A DNA stretch of 64,000 nucleotides from Staphylococcus cornubiensis. Lineage in GTDB: Bacteria; Bacillota; Bacilli; Staphylococcales; Staphylococcaceae. Within the stretch, counting starts at the first letter, position 1. Each line of letters begins with the position of its first letter. Location of the stretch: contig NZ_FXUZ01000003.1 in the NCBI RefSeq assembly GCF_900183575.1, positions 1 through 64,000 of the forward strand, written 5' to 3'. Shown here piece by piece: positions 31,019 through 40,469 of this stretch. The notes beneath the pieces are model-generated. The model was not told where the DNA came from and made no database searches. It saw only the letters and a list, made by a program, of their open reading frames with translations. The position numbers and the translations under genes are program-made.

Positions 31019-31190
31019 GATTGCAAAAATCGGGCAAGACTTCTGAGGGATAAAACAAAAGCTAAAATACCGTTTCCGATGTTTAATAGTAACTCATGTT
31101 TATCACAATCTGGGTCTAACTTCTCAATGCGCCCGATTTTGAGAAGCCTAGTTAGCCTAGCGGGGAGCAGTAATACGAAATCTTAGTTTT
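31019..31190 (-). repeat. GATTGCC-type structured element, copy E (truncated)
   Basis: Minus orientation. It retains AAGATTTCGTATTACTGC, GCTAGGCTAACTAG, arms GGCTTCTCAA/TTGAGAAGT, a GTGATAAACATGAG block and CCCTCAGGAGTCTTGCC up to the TGCAATC end at 31019-31024. The left third of the full element, including the first hairpin arm, is missing. The remaining bases between 30890 and 31347 show no gene. Confidence 0.7.
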
Positions 31191-31347
31191 GTGATAACTT
31201 CTAACTTATCTTTCACCTCTCACTTCATTCCCATTCATTTCTTAAATCATACTTTTGAAAGTTTCATAAAAACTAAGTATTAAGTATTGCAAGTGTTATT
31301 ATTCCCATGTAGACTGACTATTGATTGAGATGAAAGGAGACAGAGCC

Positions 31348-32109
31348 ATGGCAGAAGCACTCACGATTATTGATGAAAACAAAGTCATCGATGTCGTCTT
31401 ACTTGCTGGTAAAGTTTTGTTAGAAAGTGGCGCAGAAACATATCGTGTAGAAGATACTATGGGCCGTATTGCAGCGAGCTTTGGTCTGGACGATACATAT
31501 GCGTTTGTAACATCAACAGCGATTATCTTTTCACTTAATGACCGGACAAACACACGCCTGGTTCGGGTGCGTGAACGGACGACCGACTTAGAAAAGATTG
31601 CACTCGCCAACAATATTTCAAGAAAAATCTCTCGTAATGCATTAACGTTAGATGAAGCAAAAGCAGAACTCATTCATTTAGAACATGCTTCATTACAATA
31701 TTCATCAATTATTAAGTTTTTAGCTGCATCTATCGCATGTGGTTTCTTTTTATTTATGTTCGGTGGTGTACGACACGATTTTATTTATGCTGTTATTGCA
31801 GGAGGCGCTGCATTTTTAACATTCGATATCATACAACGATTTATTCAAATTAAATTTTTCTCAGAATTTATTAGTGCGACAGTGGTGATTGCAGTGGCCG
31901 CCTTTTTCACTAAAATTGGATGGGCGACGAATCAAGATATTATTACCATCGCTGGTGTCATGCCACTTGTACCAGGGATTTTAATTACTAATGCCATTCG
32001 TGATTTAATGGCTGGCGAACTTTTAGCCGGTATGTCACGTGGTGTAGAAGCTGCCCTTACCGCATTTGCTATCGGGGCCGGTGTTGCGATTGTATTACTC
32101 ATTTTTTAG
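31348..32109 (+). CDS. Threonine/serine exporter family protein, N-terminal part (DUF1212/ThrE_1)
   Basis: A 253-residue protein. The soluble N-terminal half (residues 1-115) has the ThrE_1 hallmark ESGAETYRVEDTMGRIA near residue 30. Five hydrophobic segments follow from residue about 118 (FLAASIACGFFLFMFGG, then MPLVPGILITNAIRDLMAGELLAG). Together with the next gene it forms a two-component ThrE-type exporter, inferred to export threonine/serine or related small acids. ATG at 31348 has AAAGGAG 8 bases upstream; an earlier in-frame start at 31321 lacks a site. Confidence 0.88.
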   Translation: MAEALTIIDENKVIDVVLLAGKVLLESGAETYRVEDTMGRIAASFGLDDTYAFVTSTAIIFSLNDRTNTRLVRVRERTTDLEKIALANNISRKISRNALTLDEAKAELIHLEHASLQYSSIIKFLAASIACGFFLFMFGGVRHDFIYAVIAGGAAFLTFDIIQRFIQIKFFSEFISATVVIAVAAFFTKIGWATNQDIITIAGVMPLVPGILITNAIRDLMAGELLAGMSRGVEAALTAFAIGAGVAIVLLIF

Positions 32110-32124
32110 AAAGGTGTGTGGACA

Positions 32125-32628
32125 TTGACTTTTATTTTTCACTATGTTGCTCAGTTTTTAATCAGCTTTGTTTCAACAATGTTATTTTCAATCATTTTCA
32201 ATGCACCGAAACGCCTTTTAGTCGCATCAGGCTTTGTCGGTGCAATGGGATGGTCAATTTATAAATTCACAGTGGATATGAACTATGGGATTGTCATGGC
32301 TGCTTTTTTAGGAAGCTTCATCCTTGCGATAATGAGTCATGCGATGAGCCGTCGTTATAAGCGACCAGTCATCATTTTTATTGTACCGGGTATCATTCCG
32401 TTAGTGCCTGGTGGTGCAGCCTATGAAGCCACTCGTCTACTCGTAACAAATGCTTATACGCCTGCCGTCAACCAATTTTTAGAGGTGACTTTAACATCTG
32501 GTGCCATTGCATTTGGTATTCTTTGTGCCGAAATCTTCTACTACATCTATACACGACTTAAACATGCCTATGGTAAACTTAAAGGAAAGCATTATCGTAA
32601 AGGATACCATATGAATAATCGTATCTAA
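32125..32628 (+). CDS. Threonine/serine exporter family protein, C-terminal part (ThrE_2/DUF3815)
   Basis: A 167-residue membrane protein with about five hydrophobic segments and the ThrE_2 motif IFIVPGIIPLVPGGAAYEATR near residue 90. It begins 15 bases after its partner's stop, so the pair is one transcript. No ATG is available: TTG at 32125 with AAAGGTG about 8 bases upstream is preferred, and a GTG at 32116 is the alternative. In Corynebacterium the two halves are fused as ThrE. Confidence 0.85.
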   Translation: MTFIFHYVAQFLISFVSTMLFSIIFNAPKRLLVASGFVGAMGWSIYKFTVDMNYGIVMAAFLGSFILAIMSHAMSRRYKRPVIIFIVPGIIPLVPGGAAYEATRLLVTNAYTPAVNQFLEVTLTSGAIAFGILCAEIFYYIYTRLKHAYGKLKGKHYRKGYHMNNRI

Positions 32629-32650
32629 TAGATAAAGAAGGAGTGTTAAT

Positions 32651-33874
32651 ATGAAAGAACAAATTATCGAAAGACTCTCACGTTATGTCAAAATCAACAC
32701 ACAATCTGATCCTAATAGCGAGACAACCCCTTCAACTGAACGTCAATGGGATTTGCTTCATCTTTTGGAAGAAGAATTAAAAGCAATGGGTCTCGCTACT
32801 GATATAGATAACAACGGTTACCTTTTCGCAACATTAGAAGCGAATATTGAAACGGATGCGCCGACGCTTGGATTTTTAGCACACGTGGATACATCACCTG
32901 ATTTCAATGCTGCAAATGTTAATCCTCAGATTATAGACTCATATGATGGCGGCATCATTACTTTAGGTACATCTGGTCGCGAAATAAATCCTGAAGTCTT
33001 CCCTGATATCGTTAAAGTAAAAGGTCATACACTCATGACAACAGATGGGACTTCATTACTCGGCGCTGATGATAAAGCAGGTGTCGTTGAAATTATGGAA
33101 GCACTCCAATATTTGATTGAACATCCAGAAATTAAACATGGCCGTATTCGTGTCGGCTTTACACCAGATGAAGAAATTGGTCGTGGCCCTCATAAATTCG
33201 ACGTCGAACGCTTTGATGCGGATTTCGCGTATACTATGGACGGCAGTCAATTGGGCGAATTACAATTTGAAAGTTTTAACGCTGCTGAAGCTAAAATTAC
33301 TTTTGAAGGTGTGAATGTTCATCCTGGTTCTGCCAAAGATAAAATGGTCAATGCATTGAATTTAGCTAACGCATTCCACCAAGCGTTACCAGCCAATGAA
33401 GTGCCAGAACACACTGAAGGTTACGAAGGTTTCTTCCACCTCATGGAAATGAACGGTAACGTAGAAAAAGCAACTGCACAGTATATTATTCGTGACCATG
33501 ATAGCACTTCTTTTGAACATCGAAAGCAACAACTCATTGCAATTCAAAAAGATATCAATTCACGTTATTATTACGACCCTGTTCATCTTGTTATCAATGA
33601 TCAATACCGTAATATGGCAGAAAAAATCACACCGCTTCAACATATTATCGACATTCCTAAAGCGGTTTATGCTGAACTGAACATTACACCGAATACTGCA
33701 CCGATTCGTGGTGGTACAGATGGCTCACAACTTTCTTTTATGGGCTTACCGACACCTAACCTATTTACTGGTTGCGATAACTTCCATGGTCCTTATGAAT
33801 ACGCATCGATTGATGTGATGACACAAGCCGTACAAGTCATCGTAGGCATCGTACAAAAAGTAGTTGAAAAATAG
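32651..33874 (+). CDS. pepT: Peptidase T (tripeptide aminopeptidase)
   Basis: A 407-residue dizinc M20B peptidase that removes the N-terminal residue from tripeptides in the cytoplasm. Metal and catalytic residues are visible: His78 in AHVDTSPD, Asp140 in LLGADDKAG, Glu174-Glu175 in TPDEEIGRG, and a C-terminal [10 protein letters not shown] with the last His ligand. AAGGAG precedes the ATG. It begins 22 bp after the ThrE_2 gene and may share its transcript. A strong terminator follows. Confidence 0.96.
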   Translation: MKEQIIERLSRYVKINTQSDPNSETTPSTERQWDLLHLLEEELKAMGLATDIDNNGYLFATLEANIETDAPTLGFLAHVDTSPDFNAANVNPQIIDSYDGGIITLGTSGREINPEVFPDIVKVKGHTLMTTDGTSLLGADDKAGVVEIMEALQYLIEHPEIKHGRIRVGFTPDEEIGRGPHKFDVERFDADFAYTMDGSQLGELQFESFNAAEAKITFEGVNVHPGSAKDKMVNALNLANAFHQALPANEVPEHTEGYEGFFHLMEMNGNVEKATAQYIIRDHDSTSFEHRKQQLIAIQKDINSRYYYDPVHLVINDQYRNMAEKITPLQHIIDIPKAVYAELNITPNTAPIRGGTDGSQLSFMGLPTPNLFTGCDNFHGPYEYASIDVMTQAVQVIVGIVQKVVEK

Positions 33875-33885
33875 TGGATGATAAA

Positions 33886-33916
33886 GAAGAGACTGGGGTT
33901 GCTTCCCAGTCTCTTC
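33886..33916 (+). terminator. Terminator of pepT
   Basis: Twelve-base arms GAAGAGACTGGG and CCCAGTCTCTTC are followed by CTTTTTTT. Confidence 0.9.
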
Positions 33917-33995
33917 CTTTTTTTATGCTTATTGACCGAACGACCACATACGCATGCCATAACAATTTATATGTGATCCTTCTTCAGTCATATTT

Positions 33996-35111
33996 CTAAT
34001 TAAATGGTGTACGCAACAATCGAACAGCTTGCACCGCATAACTTCTCAACTGTACACCCATTTTAAAATCAGTCAATGTTTTAGGCATATCAATAAATGT
34101 ATTAAACATACCTGTGACGCCTAACGCTTCAAATCGTTCAAATTTATCAGCTGTACCGCACAATGCGATGGCTGGCTTGTCGTATTGTTGGCATAATTCA
34201 GCAATTCTTAGCGAAGATGTTTCTATCATTTCGTCTTGTTCATCAATCCCTTCACCAAATACAACCAAGTCGGCTTGTTTAACTAATTGATTCAATCCTG
34301 TAATTTGATCAACTAATTCATGACTCGTATGAATATCTGCATTAAACAGTGCATGCATCGTCGCCGCAATACCGCCACCAGCACCGCCTCTTTCAATTGT
34401 ACCTAGCACTAGACGATGATTGTGTTTAAACAATTCGCTCCAATACCAAAGTAAATTATCAATAATCACTGCTTCTTCTCTGTCTATTTGAAGATTTTGA
34501 TATGTTTTCATCACGGCACTCTGCTTACCGTACAATTTACTCTCAAAATCTGTCACAATTTGAATACGACAATGTTTCAAACCCTCGTGCAATTCTTGTA
34601 TATCAATACGACGTACATGCTTGATTTGGCCGCCACCTTTCGTCATATCGACCTTTCGACCTTCATCATCATAAAATTGCGCACCTAAAGCTTGTAACAT
34701 TCCCGCACCACCATCAAACGTATCAATGGCGCCGACCGAAATCACCATATGTTTTGTATTTTTATCTAAAGCATGACGCATCACTTCGCCTAAACCATAA
34801 CTCGTTTGTTCAACAAGAGGTAACGTGCCTTTTAAAAATTGCCCTGCTTCAATAATCGTCATGCCATCATCTGTTTGACCATACGTTGCATCTACAGCGT
34901 TCATTGCTGCATCATGTACTGAAATTTGGTATTGTGTTCCAGATTTCCATAAAAAGACCGCGTTTAATAGTTCTCTTCTTCCATTAAAAAGTGGCACTTG
35001 TACAATATCCGCACCTTCAATTTGACTCGCCACACCTTCTTCTACATAGCGATTCGCATCATAACTCGAAATAATGTGATTAAATTCATCCATAGCTACT
35101 AATACTTTCAT
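33996..35111 (-). CDS. Glycerate kinase-like protein with degenerate active-site motifs
   Basis: A 371-residue protein with the overall layout of type 1 glycerate kinases (MKVLVAMDEF start, FDGGAGMLQALGAQ near residue 133, VVFGEGIDEQ near 285, PAIALCGTADK near 315). Several motifs conserved in active enzymes are changed. The N-terminal DSFKGSLSA block reads DEFNHIISS. The PVADGGEGT block near residue 40 reads PLFNGRREL. GGSATNDGG reads GAIDTFDGG. Kinase activity on glycerate is therefore doubtful. It is convergent with pepT and has no operon partner. Confidence 0.75.
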   Translation of the reverse strand: MKVLVAMDEFNHIISSYDANRYVEEGVASQIEGADIVQVPLFNGRRELLNAVFLWKSGTQYQISVHDAAMNAVDATYGQTDDGMTIIEAGQFLKGTLPLVEQTSYGLGEVMRHALDKNTKHMVISVGAIDTFDGGAGMLQALGAQFYDDEGRKVDMTKGGGQIKHVRRIDIQELHEGLKHCRIQIVTDFESKLYGKQSAVMKTYQNLQIDREEAVIIDNLLWYWSELFKHNHRLVLGTIERGGAGGGIAATMHALFNADIHTSHELVDQITGLNQLVKQADLVVFGEGIDEQDEMIETSSLRIAELCQQYDKPAIALCGTADKFERFEALGVTGMFNTFIDMPKTLTDFKMGVQLRSYAVQAVRLLRTPFN

Positions 35112-35334
35112 GTGGTCACCCTCTTATCTCTCAAATATTTATCATTAACATCTCAATTTAAATTCGACATTTTATTCATATGATATATCTTTATAAATCC
35201 CATTATTCTATATTATAGCCTTGACCTTCAAAAGTGTACAAACGAACCGAATGAAATGATTTTATACATATCGCCTAACTCCCTTCATTCTCTCAACGAT
35301 ACGCCCTATACACTTATGCTGCTCATCATAACAA

Positions 35335-35371
35335 AAAGCAACACATTCTGCGTCATCGCGTGTGTTGCTTT
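35335..35371 (-). terminator. Terminator of the ytxJ-like gene
   Basis: Arms AAAGCAACACA (35335-35345) and TGTGTTGCTTT (35361-35371); on the minus strand the stem is followed by TTTTTGTT. It lies about 110 bp past the stop. The rest of the gap 35112-35482 shows nothing else. Confidence 0.75.
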
Positions 35372-35482
35372 CATATATTTTCAAATTTTCCTTATCATTT
35401 CAAACGATGCTCTCACGTTATCTAGGTCTATCGATCATGACACACCATCACATCAATTCAACCATCATCAAACAACGCTAGT

Positions 35483-35803
35483 CTATTCCTCAGCTTTCGC
35501 AAGTGAAGAGACATTTACATTATTATGACTGTCGTGCCATTTTAATTCACCGTTCACAAAATAAAGCGCTTGGGGTGATTCATGTTGGACACCTGTCTTG
35601 TCTGCAATATAATCCGATAATTCACGCGCTTCTTGAACAATTAAATAATAACCATCCATATCACGCTCATATAAAAATTTATTGAATTGGTCGAAAGCGT
35701 TTTCCGAAATCGGACAAGTATTGCTATGCTTTAAAATAAAAATATATGGATTCTCTTCAATAATTTGTTCGAATTGGTCAATCGAAGTTAGCTTAATCGC
35801 CAT
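35483..35803 (-). CDS. ytxJ: Bacilliredoxin-like protein YtxJ (BrxC family)
   Basis: A 106-residue thioredoxin-fold protein with the single-cysteine motif HSNTCPIS, Cys30, characteristic of YtxJ/BrxC, which removes bacillithiol from mixed disulfides on proteins. The ATG at 35803 is used because AGAGGTG lies 6 bases upstream; the longer frame starts with GTG at 35812 inside that site. It is monocistronic. Confidence 0.9.
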   Translation of the reverse strand: MAIKLTSIDQFEQIIEENPYIFILKHSNTCPISENAFDQFNKFLYERDMDGYYLIVQEARELSDYIADKTGVQHESPQALYFVNGELKWHDSHNNVNVSSLAKAEE

Positions 35804-35965
35804 TCTCTTCACCTCTAAGTAGATTTTCTGTTTGTCTTTATCTAAAATAAAAAAGTACTTTTCTCAATGTTTACCATTATACACACATAATATAGGCTTG
35901 TTAACCTTTAATTTTTAATCCGTTTCTATTGTGCCTTAACTATCTACCATAAACAGAATGGCCGA

Positions 35966-36859
35966 TTAGTTTGAATTAAGCTGATCGCGCTGATTTTCAT
36001 ACGCTTCATTATAACTATCTAAATCTTTAGCTTTAGTAATTAATTTGCGCACACTCATTTCAGCTAACTTTTGATTATATTCGATCGTTTTGACACGTTC
36101 TTGATAATAGCGCTCAAGACTGTAATACATTTGGACTGCATTTTGACGTGCACGGTTCGTCGTATCATCTCTCAATTGCATTTCATTTAAATCTTTAATC
36201 TGCGCTTGTACTAACGGAATGATTTCATCTTGAATCGCCTTCATTTGATCTTTGCCGTCTTTTTCACGAATAGACGTTTCTGCTTTATCTTTAATTCGAC
36301 TGTTATTTTCATCAAGTTGCGCCTCTAATTTTGCACTATCTTCTACCCCTTGAGTTGTTTGTTTTGCACTACTCATTTGCGACTCAACACGACTGCGATA
36401 CTTTTCAAATTGCTGTGTAAATTCAAGAATATTTTCATTCGCTTGTATCGAATCTTGACAGAGTACGACAAACTGGTCTAGCTTTTCTATTACTTCTTCT
36501 TTACCCGCTATTCCCTCTAAATATGTAGACTTCAAAGCTTTCAAATTTTTATTTTCTTCGGGAAGTGCTTTGGCCGCTTCGTGATACTCTCGCATAGCTG
36601 GCTTTAACTTGTTATCAATTTGCGCTTTCATTTGGTCAAAAGCTTTCTTGTTCGCATCTGTTGTATCGGTTTGACTGAGATCATAAAGTTGATTCAAATT
36701 CATTTTTTCCAATATTTGATTCACAATGCGTTCTTTTTTTGTGACTGTCATCATTTGCTTATCGAATGCATGCATCTGCTTTTCAGATGATTCCATACAT
36801 GCTGTGAGACTGCCGATTATCAGGAAACTTAAAATTATCATTTTTACCCATTTTTTCAT
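35966..36859 (-). CDS. YkyA-like cell-wall-binding lipoprotein
   Basis: A 297-residue lipoprotein. Residues 1-20 form a signal peptide with Lys-rich n-region and hydrophobic core, ending in the lipobox LTAC with Cys21. The mature part is highly charged and helical, with heptad-like stretches (residues 40-110 and 150-290) expected to form coiled coils, as in the YkyA family (PF10368). Function is unknown. It is divergent from the GrpB-family gene. Confidence 0.85.
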   Translation of the reverse strand: MKKWVKMIILSFLIIGSLTACMESSEKQMHAFDKQMMTVTKKERIVNQILEKMNLNQLYDLSQTDTTDANKKAFDQMKAQIDNKLKPAMREYHEAAKALPEENKNLKALKSTYLEGIAGKEEVIEKLDQFVVLCQDSIQANENILEFTQQFEKYRSRVESQMSSAKQTTQGVEDSAKLEAQLDENNSRIKDKAETSIREKDGKDQMKAIQDEIIPLVQAQIKDLNEMQLRDDTTNRARQNAVQMYYSLERYYQERVKTIEYNQKLAEMSVRKLITKAKDLDSYNEAYENQRDQLNSN

Positions 36860-36969
36860 CGCTGCACCTCTTATTCAATTCGTATTATACATAAACGTAT
36901 TTAACTTGAAAATAATATATGATATAGTAATGCAGAATTACGCAAAAGGACACTAAAGGAGGTCCCTAT

Positions 36970-37488
36970 ATGTATCGTCATGTCCAACCTTTTATGACTG
37001 AAAATCAACAGTTATTTTTTGCAACACAATACGAAAAATACCGACAAATTTTGTTCGATCTCTTAGATTCACCTGTTAAGTTCACACAACATATCGGCGG
37101 TACTTTTCATTTTAATTACCCTACTGAACCTATTTTAGATATTTTAGTAGGTGTTGAAAATCTACATGATATTACAGCTTTAGATGAAAAAAGATTAAAC
37201 TATGCCGGATTCTATCGTCTACATCACGCTTATGAAAAGAAAGTCGTTATGGCTAAATTTAATAATCTGAATGAATTGAAACAAGAAGTTCGTTTACATA
37301 TTATTCAAATGCACACGCCTACTTTCCAAAAATACCAACAATATCATGAATTATTAACCCATCATCCAGCAGCCATTCAATTTTTCCAAGCCCAGAAAAC
37401 CTCTCTCGAACAACAGTTAATGCCTATCCGAGATTATGAAAAATTAAAAACGCAATGGTTTAATCAACTCCAACAATACACGTCATAA
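36970..37488 (+). CDS. GrpB-family protein (UPF0157, nucleotidyltransferase fold)
   Basis: A 172-residue protein resembling GrpB/UPF0157. The family block around residues 40-60 (FTQHIGGTFHFNYPTEPILDILVGV) corresponds to the usual IGSTAVPGLPAKPIIDI. The glycine-serine motif is partly changed (GGT instead of GST), so nucleotidyl transfer activity is uncertain. AAAGGAGG precedes the ATG by 7 bases. It stands alone between the lipoprotein and murB; function unknown. Confidence 0.72.
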   Translation: MYRHVQPFMTENQQLFFATQYEKYRQILFDLLDSPVKFTQHIGGTFHFNYPTEPILDILVGVENLHDITALDEKRLNYAGFYRLHHAYEKKVVMAKFNNLNELKQEVRLHIIQMHTPTFQKYQQYHELLTHHPAAIQFFQAQKTSLEQQLMPIRDYEKLKTQWFNQLQQYTS

Positions 37489-37643
37489 AAAAGGTTCATA
37501 CATGACGCGTTCTATTAAAACAGTTAAAATATAATTAAGTCTAAAATTGCCAAAACTGCTTTATAGAGAGCTTCAAATACGAAAAATCGATTTATAGTTG
37601 GCAAGAATGCTATTGATTACTATGTAAAGAAAGGATGTTATTT

Positions 37644-38564
37644 GTGAATCATTCTAGCATCTTACAGGATTTAGAAAAACTTATTCCTGCAAGTATTATT
37701 AAGGTGGATGAACCACTCAAACGCTATACTTATACTGAAACAGGTGGAAAAGCAGATTTTTATATCTCACCTGAACGTTATGAAGATGTACAAAAAGTCG
37801 TCAAATATGCTTACGAACATGATATACCCGTGACCTATTTAGGCAATGGTTCAAACATTATTATCAGAGACGGTGGCATTCGAGGGATTGTATTGAGCTT
37901 ACTGTCTTTAAATCATATCGTCACTTCTGATGCGACAATTATTGCAGGTAGTGGTGCAGCGATTATCGATGTTTCTCGAAAAGCACGCGATGTCTCATTA
38001 ACAGGGCTCGAGTTTGCGTGCGGTATCCCAGGTTCTATTGGCGGCGCTGTTTATATGAATGCTGGCGCTTATGGGGGCGAAGTGAAAGATGTAATCGATT
38101 ATGCCCTTGTCATTAATGAGCGCGGCGATTTAATCAAATTAACACATAACGAACTTGAATTAGATTATCGTAACAGTATTATCCAAAAACAGCATTATGT
38201 CGTTTTAGAAGCTGCTTTCACATTAACGCCTGGTAAACAGGAGGCAATCCAAGAGAAAATGGATGATTTAACTGAACGACGCGAATCCAAACAACCCCTT
38301 GAATATCCATCATGCGGCAGTGTTTTCCGTCGTCCTCCTGGTCATTTTGCGGGCCAACTTATCCAAAATGCCGACTTACAGGGGCATCGTATCGGCGGCG
38401 TCGAAGTGTCTCGCAAACATGCCGGATTCATGGTTAATGTGGATCACGGAACAGCCACAGACTATGAAAACTTAATTCGTCATGTCCAAAATGTTGTCAA
38501 AGAAAAATTTGATATTGAATTAGAAAGAGAAGTTCGTATTATTGGGGAAGATTTAGAGAATTAA
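37644..38564 (+). CDS. murB: UDP-N-acetylmuramate dehydrogenase (UDP-N-acetylenolpyruvoylglucosamine reductase)
   Basis: A 306-residue type II MurB that reduces UDP-GlcNAc-enolpyruvate to UDP-MurNAc with NADPH and FAD. FAD-site motifs YLGNGSNII (near residue 72) and [24 protein letters not shown] (about 123-146) are present, and the catalytic serine lies in [15 protein letters not shown] at 37644 is chosen because AAAGGA lies 8 bases upstream and the length then matches S. aureus; an ATG at 37635 overlaps that site. Confidence 0.96.
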   Translation: MNHSSILQDLEKLIPASIIKVDEPLKRYTYTETGGKADFYISPERYEDVQKVVKYAYEHDIPVTYLGNGSNIIIRDGGIRGIVLSLLSLNHIVTSDATIIAGSGAAIIDVSRKARDVSLTGLEFACGIPGSIGGAVYMNAGAYGGEVKDVIDYALVINERGDLIKLTHNELELDYRNSIIQKQHYVVLEAAFTLTPGKQEAIQEKMDDLTERRESKQPLEYPSCGSVFRRPPGHFAGQLIQNADLQGHRIGGVEVSRKHAGFMVNVDHGTATDYENLIRHVQNVVKEKFDIELEREVRIIGEDLEN

Positions 38565-38587
38565 TGAAAATGTGAGGAGCGAATGCC

Positions 38588-38902
38588 ATGCAGAAAGTTT
38601 ATGGTGCGACTGTCGACCAAGAAACACGTTGTACACACTACAATACGCCATTCGATGTTATCGCAATTAAGTTTAAATGCTGTAATAAATATTATCCTTG
38701 CTTCAAATGTCATAATGAATCTGAAAAGCATCGTCCGAAGCGTTGGCATTCGGACGAGTTTCATGAGCGTGCCATTTTATGTGGTGTTTGCGGTTATGAA
38801 ATGCCGATTGAAACATATATGATGACCGAATCTTGTCCACATTGTGGTGCGCACTTTAACAATCGTTGTAAGTTTCATTATCATCATTATTTCGAAATTT
38901 AG
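38588..38902 (+). CDS. CHY zinc-finger protein
   Basis: A 104-residue protein rich in Cys and His. CTHYN (residues 15-19, the CHY motif), CCNKYYPCFKCH, CGVCGYEM and CPHCGAHF supply ligands for about three zinc ions, the pattern of CHY-type zinc fingers (PF05495). The bacterial function is unknown. GAGGAG sits 8 bases before the ATG. It begins 23 bp after murB and shares its terminator. Confidence 0.88.
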   Translation: MQKVYGATVDQETRCTHYNTPFDVIAIKFKCCNKYYPCFKCHNESEKHRPKRWHSDEFHERAILCGVCGYEMPIETYMMTESCPHCGAHFNNRCKFHYHHYFEI

Positions 38903-38912
38903 TATATTTTGG

Positions 38913-38958
38913 GATTAGGGCTGGGAAACTCCATTGTGTCTCAGCCCTAATCTTTTTT
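38913..38958 (+). terminator. Terminator of murB-CHY transcript
   Basis: Arms GATTAGGGCTG (38913-38923) and CAGCCCTAATC (38942-38952) are followed by TTTTTT. Confidence 0.87.
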
Positions 38959-39021
38959 CTTCATAATTTCCCCTTTCTCTTACTTAAAATCACTTCCATT
39001 TTTCTCAAAAAGCAAGTGTAT

Positions 39022-39075
39022 CAAAAAAGAGCGAAACAACATGATGTCCTTTCGAACGTACTGTTGTTCCACTCT
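39022..39075 (-). terminator. Terminator of nrdF
   Basis: Minus-strand arms AGAGTGGAACAACAGT and ATGTTGTTTCGCTCT are followed by TTTTTT (39028-39023), just past the nrdF stop. Confidence 0.85.
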
Positions 39076-39093
39076 TCTTTTATACTTTAATCA

Positions 39094-40056
39094 TTAAAAA
39101 ATGAAATCTTCATCTTGCAATGATTCTACATTCAATGCAAGAACATAACCATCACCTTTAACCGAGAAGAAGTCATGGTTTTTCGTTGATGTGTCTAACG
39201 CATTTTCAATAATCGGGCTGAATTCACGTTCTTCAAAATAAGGTTCGAATCCTAAGTTTGAAAGTGCTTTGTTGGCATTGTAGCGCACATAGTTCATCAC
39301 ATCATCAGCTAAGCCAATCGGTTCATATAAGCTATGTGTATAAGATTCTTCATTTGCATATAAATCTTCTAATAGCTTATACATTTCTGTGTCAGCTTTT
39401 TGTTTTTCACTTTCTGATAATTCATTACGTAAACTTTGTGCATCTAAACCAGTGAACACACCGTGAATAGACTCATCTAATAAAATTTTACGAATGATTT
39501 CTCCTGATGTCGTCATACGGCCTTGTCCAGCCAAATATAACGGGTAGTAAAAGCCTGAATAAAATAGGAAAGTTTCTAAAAAGACACTCGAAACACGTGC
39601 CATATATTGATCATAAATAGAAGCTTCTTTCCCCCAAAGTTTATGGTAATTGCTAATGATTTTATCAGATTTGTACTTTAAATGCGGCTCTTCAATCACC
39701 CATTTATCTAATAATTCATTCGTTTCTTTGGAAGGTAACAACGTCGTAAAAATATGCGAATAACTCTTAGCATGGATTTGTTCCATCATCCCCATGAATG
39801 CGTACACGGCTTTTTTACGCAAATCTTTCGTGTGTAGCATGATTAAAGGCATACCATCATCTGCTTGGTGTGTGTCCAATCCAGTTAAACCTGCCAATGC
39901 TTTTTTAAATGCTTCTTGTTCTGCTTCTGTTAAAGTTTTCCAACTTGCGATATCTTTAGAGACTTTAAATTCCGTTTCTACCCACATTTGAGCGATGTTC
40001 TGACGCCAAAACATATTCGTTGTGTCTTCTTGTGTATTCCAATTTACAGCTATCAT
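39094..40056 (-). CDS. nrdF: Class Ib ribonucleoside-diphosphate reductase, beta subunit
   Basis: A 320-residue radical-generating subunit with a dimetal-tyrosyl cofactor. Helices carrying the carboxylate and histidine ligands are recognisable: MMEQIHAKSYSHIF near residue 90, and the DESIHGVFTGLD segment near residue 193. Residues 1-20 (MIAVNWNTQEDTTNMFWRQN) match S. aureus NrdF. It follows nrdE in the same direction, but across an unusually long gap of 413 bp filled with hairpins. It lacks an evident promoter of its own. Confidence 0.96.
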   Translation of the reverse strand: MIAVNWNTQEDTTNMFWRQNIAQMWVETEFKVSKDIASWKTLTEAEQEAFKKALAGLTGLDTHQADDGMPLIMLHTKDLRKKAVYAFMGMMEQIHAKSYSHIFTTLLPSKETNELLDKWVIEEPHLKYKSDKIISNYHKLWGKEASIYDQYMARVSSVFLETFLFYSGFYYPLYLAGQGRMTTSGEIIRKILLDESIHGVFTGLDAQSLRNELSESEKQKADTEMYKLLEDLYANEESYTHSLYEPIGLADDVMNYVRYNANKALSNLGFEPYFEEREFSPIIENALDTSTKNHDFFSVKGDGYVLALNVESLQDEDFIF

Positions 40057-40469
40057 TGACCTTCTCTGCTCCTATCTTTTATATGATGTATGACAAATGG
40101 GACAAACTCGTGCCCCATTCCCTAAATTCTTTTAAAGTTACGAGCGGGACAGCCATCTCATAATGCACCGTCCCACTCTGGCAAGGATGACTGAACGATT
40201 CAAATAGAGGTCTCATTAAGTCATTGCCCGCCCCCACATACGGTTACTTCTATTTGGGCTAGAACATAATTGCGTTTTCTCAACCCCATTCCTCACAATA
40301 AGCGCAATCAAATTATGGAAATGTAAAATCAGTTAAGATTAATGGCAATCAAAAAATTTCATGTCCTAGCCCACTTCTCATAGCTTTTGTGCCTATGAAT
40401 GCTATTAAAGTAACCAAGAATCTTAATTGGACATATAAATTTATGTCTCTTCGTTAATTGATATAAACA
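40057..40469 (-). other. Hairpin-rich gap between nrdE and nrdF
   Basis: No gene. Three stems are visible: AATGGG/CCCCATT near 40096-40120; GGGAC/GTCCC within 40142-40178; and GGGCTAGAACATA (from 40257) against TCATGTCCTAGCCC (to about 40373). The last pair lies about 115 bp apart and looks like the ends of a small palindromic element of the GGGCTGGGACAT type. They may attenuate nrdF or process the transcript. Confidence 0.5.

Noticed and set aside
30917-31186. 89-residue ORF downstream of gdpS
   Set aside because: Runs through repeat copy E and is not conserved in the other copies.
31299-31673. 124-residue ORF antisense to the ThrE N-terminal gene
   Set aside because: Shadow of a well-supported gene on the other strand.
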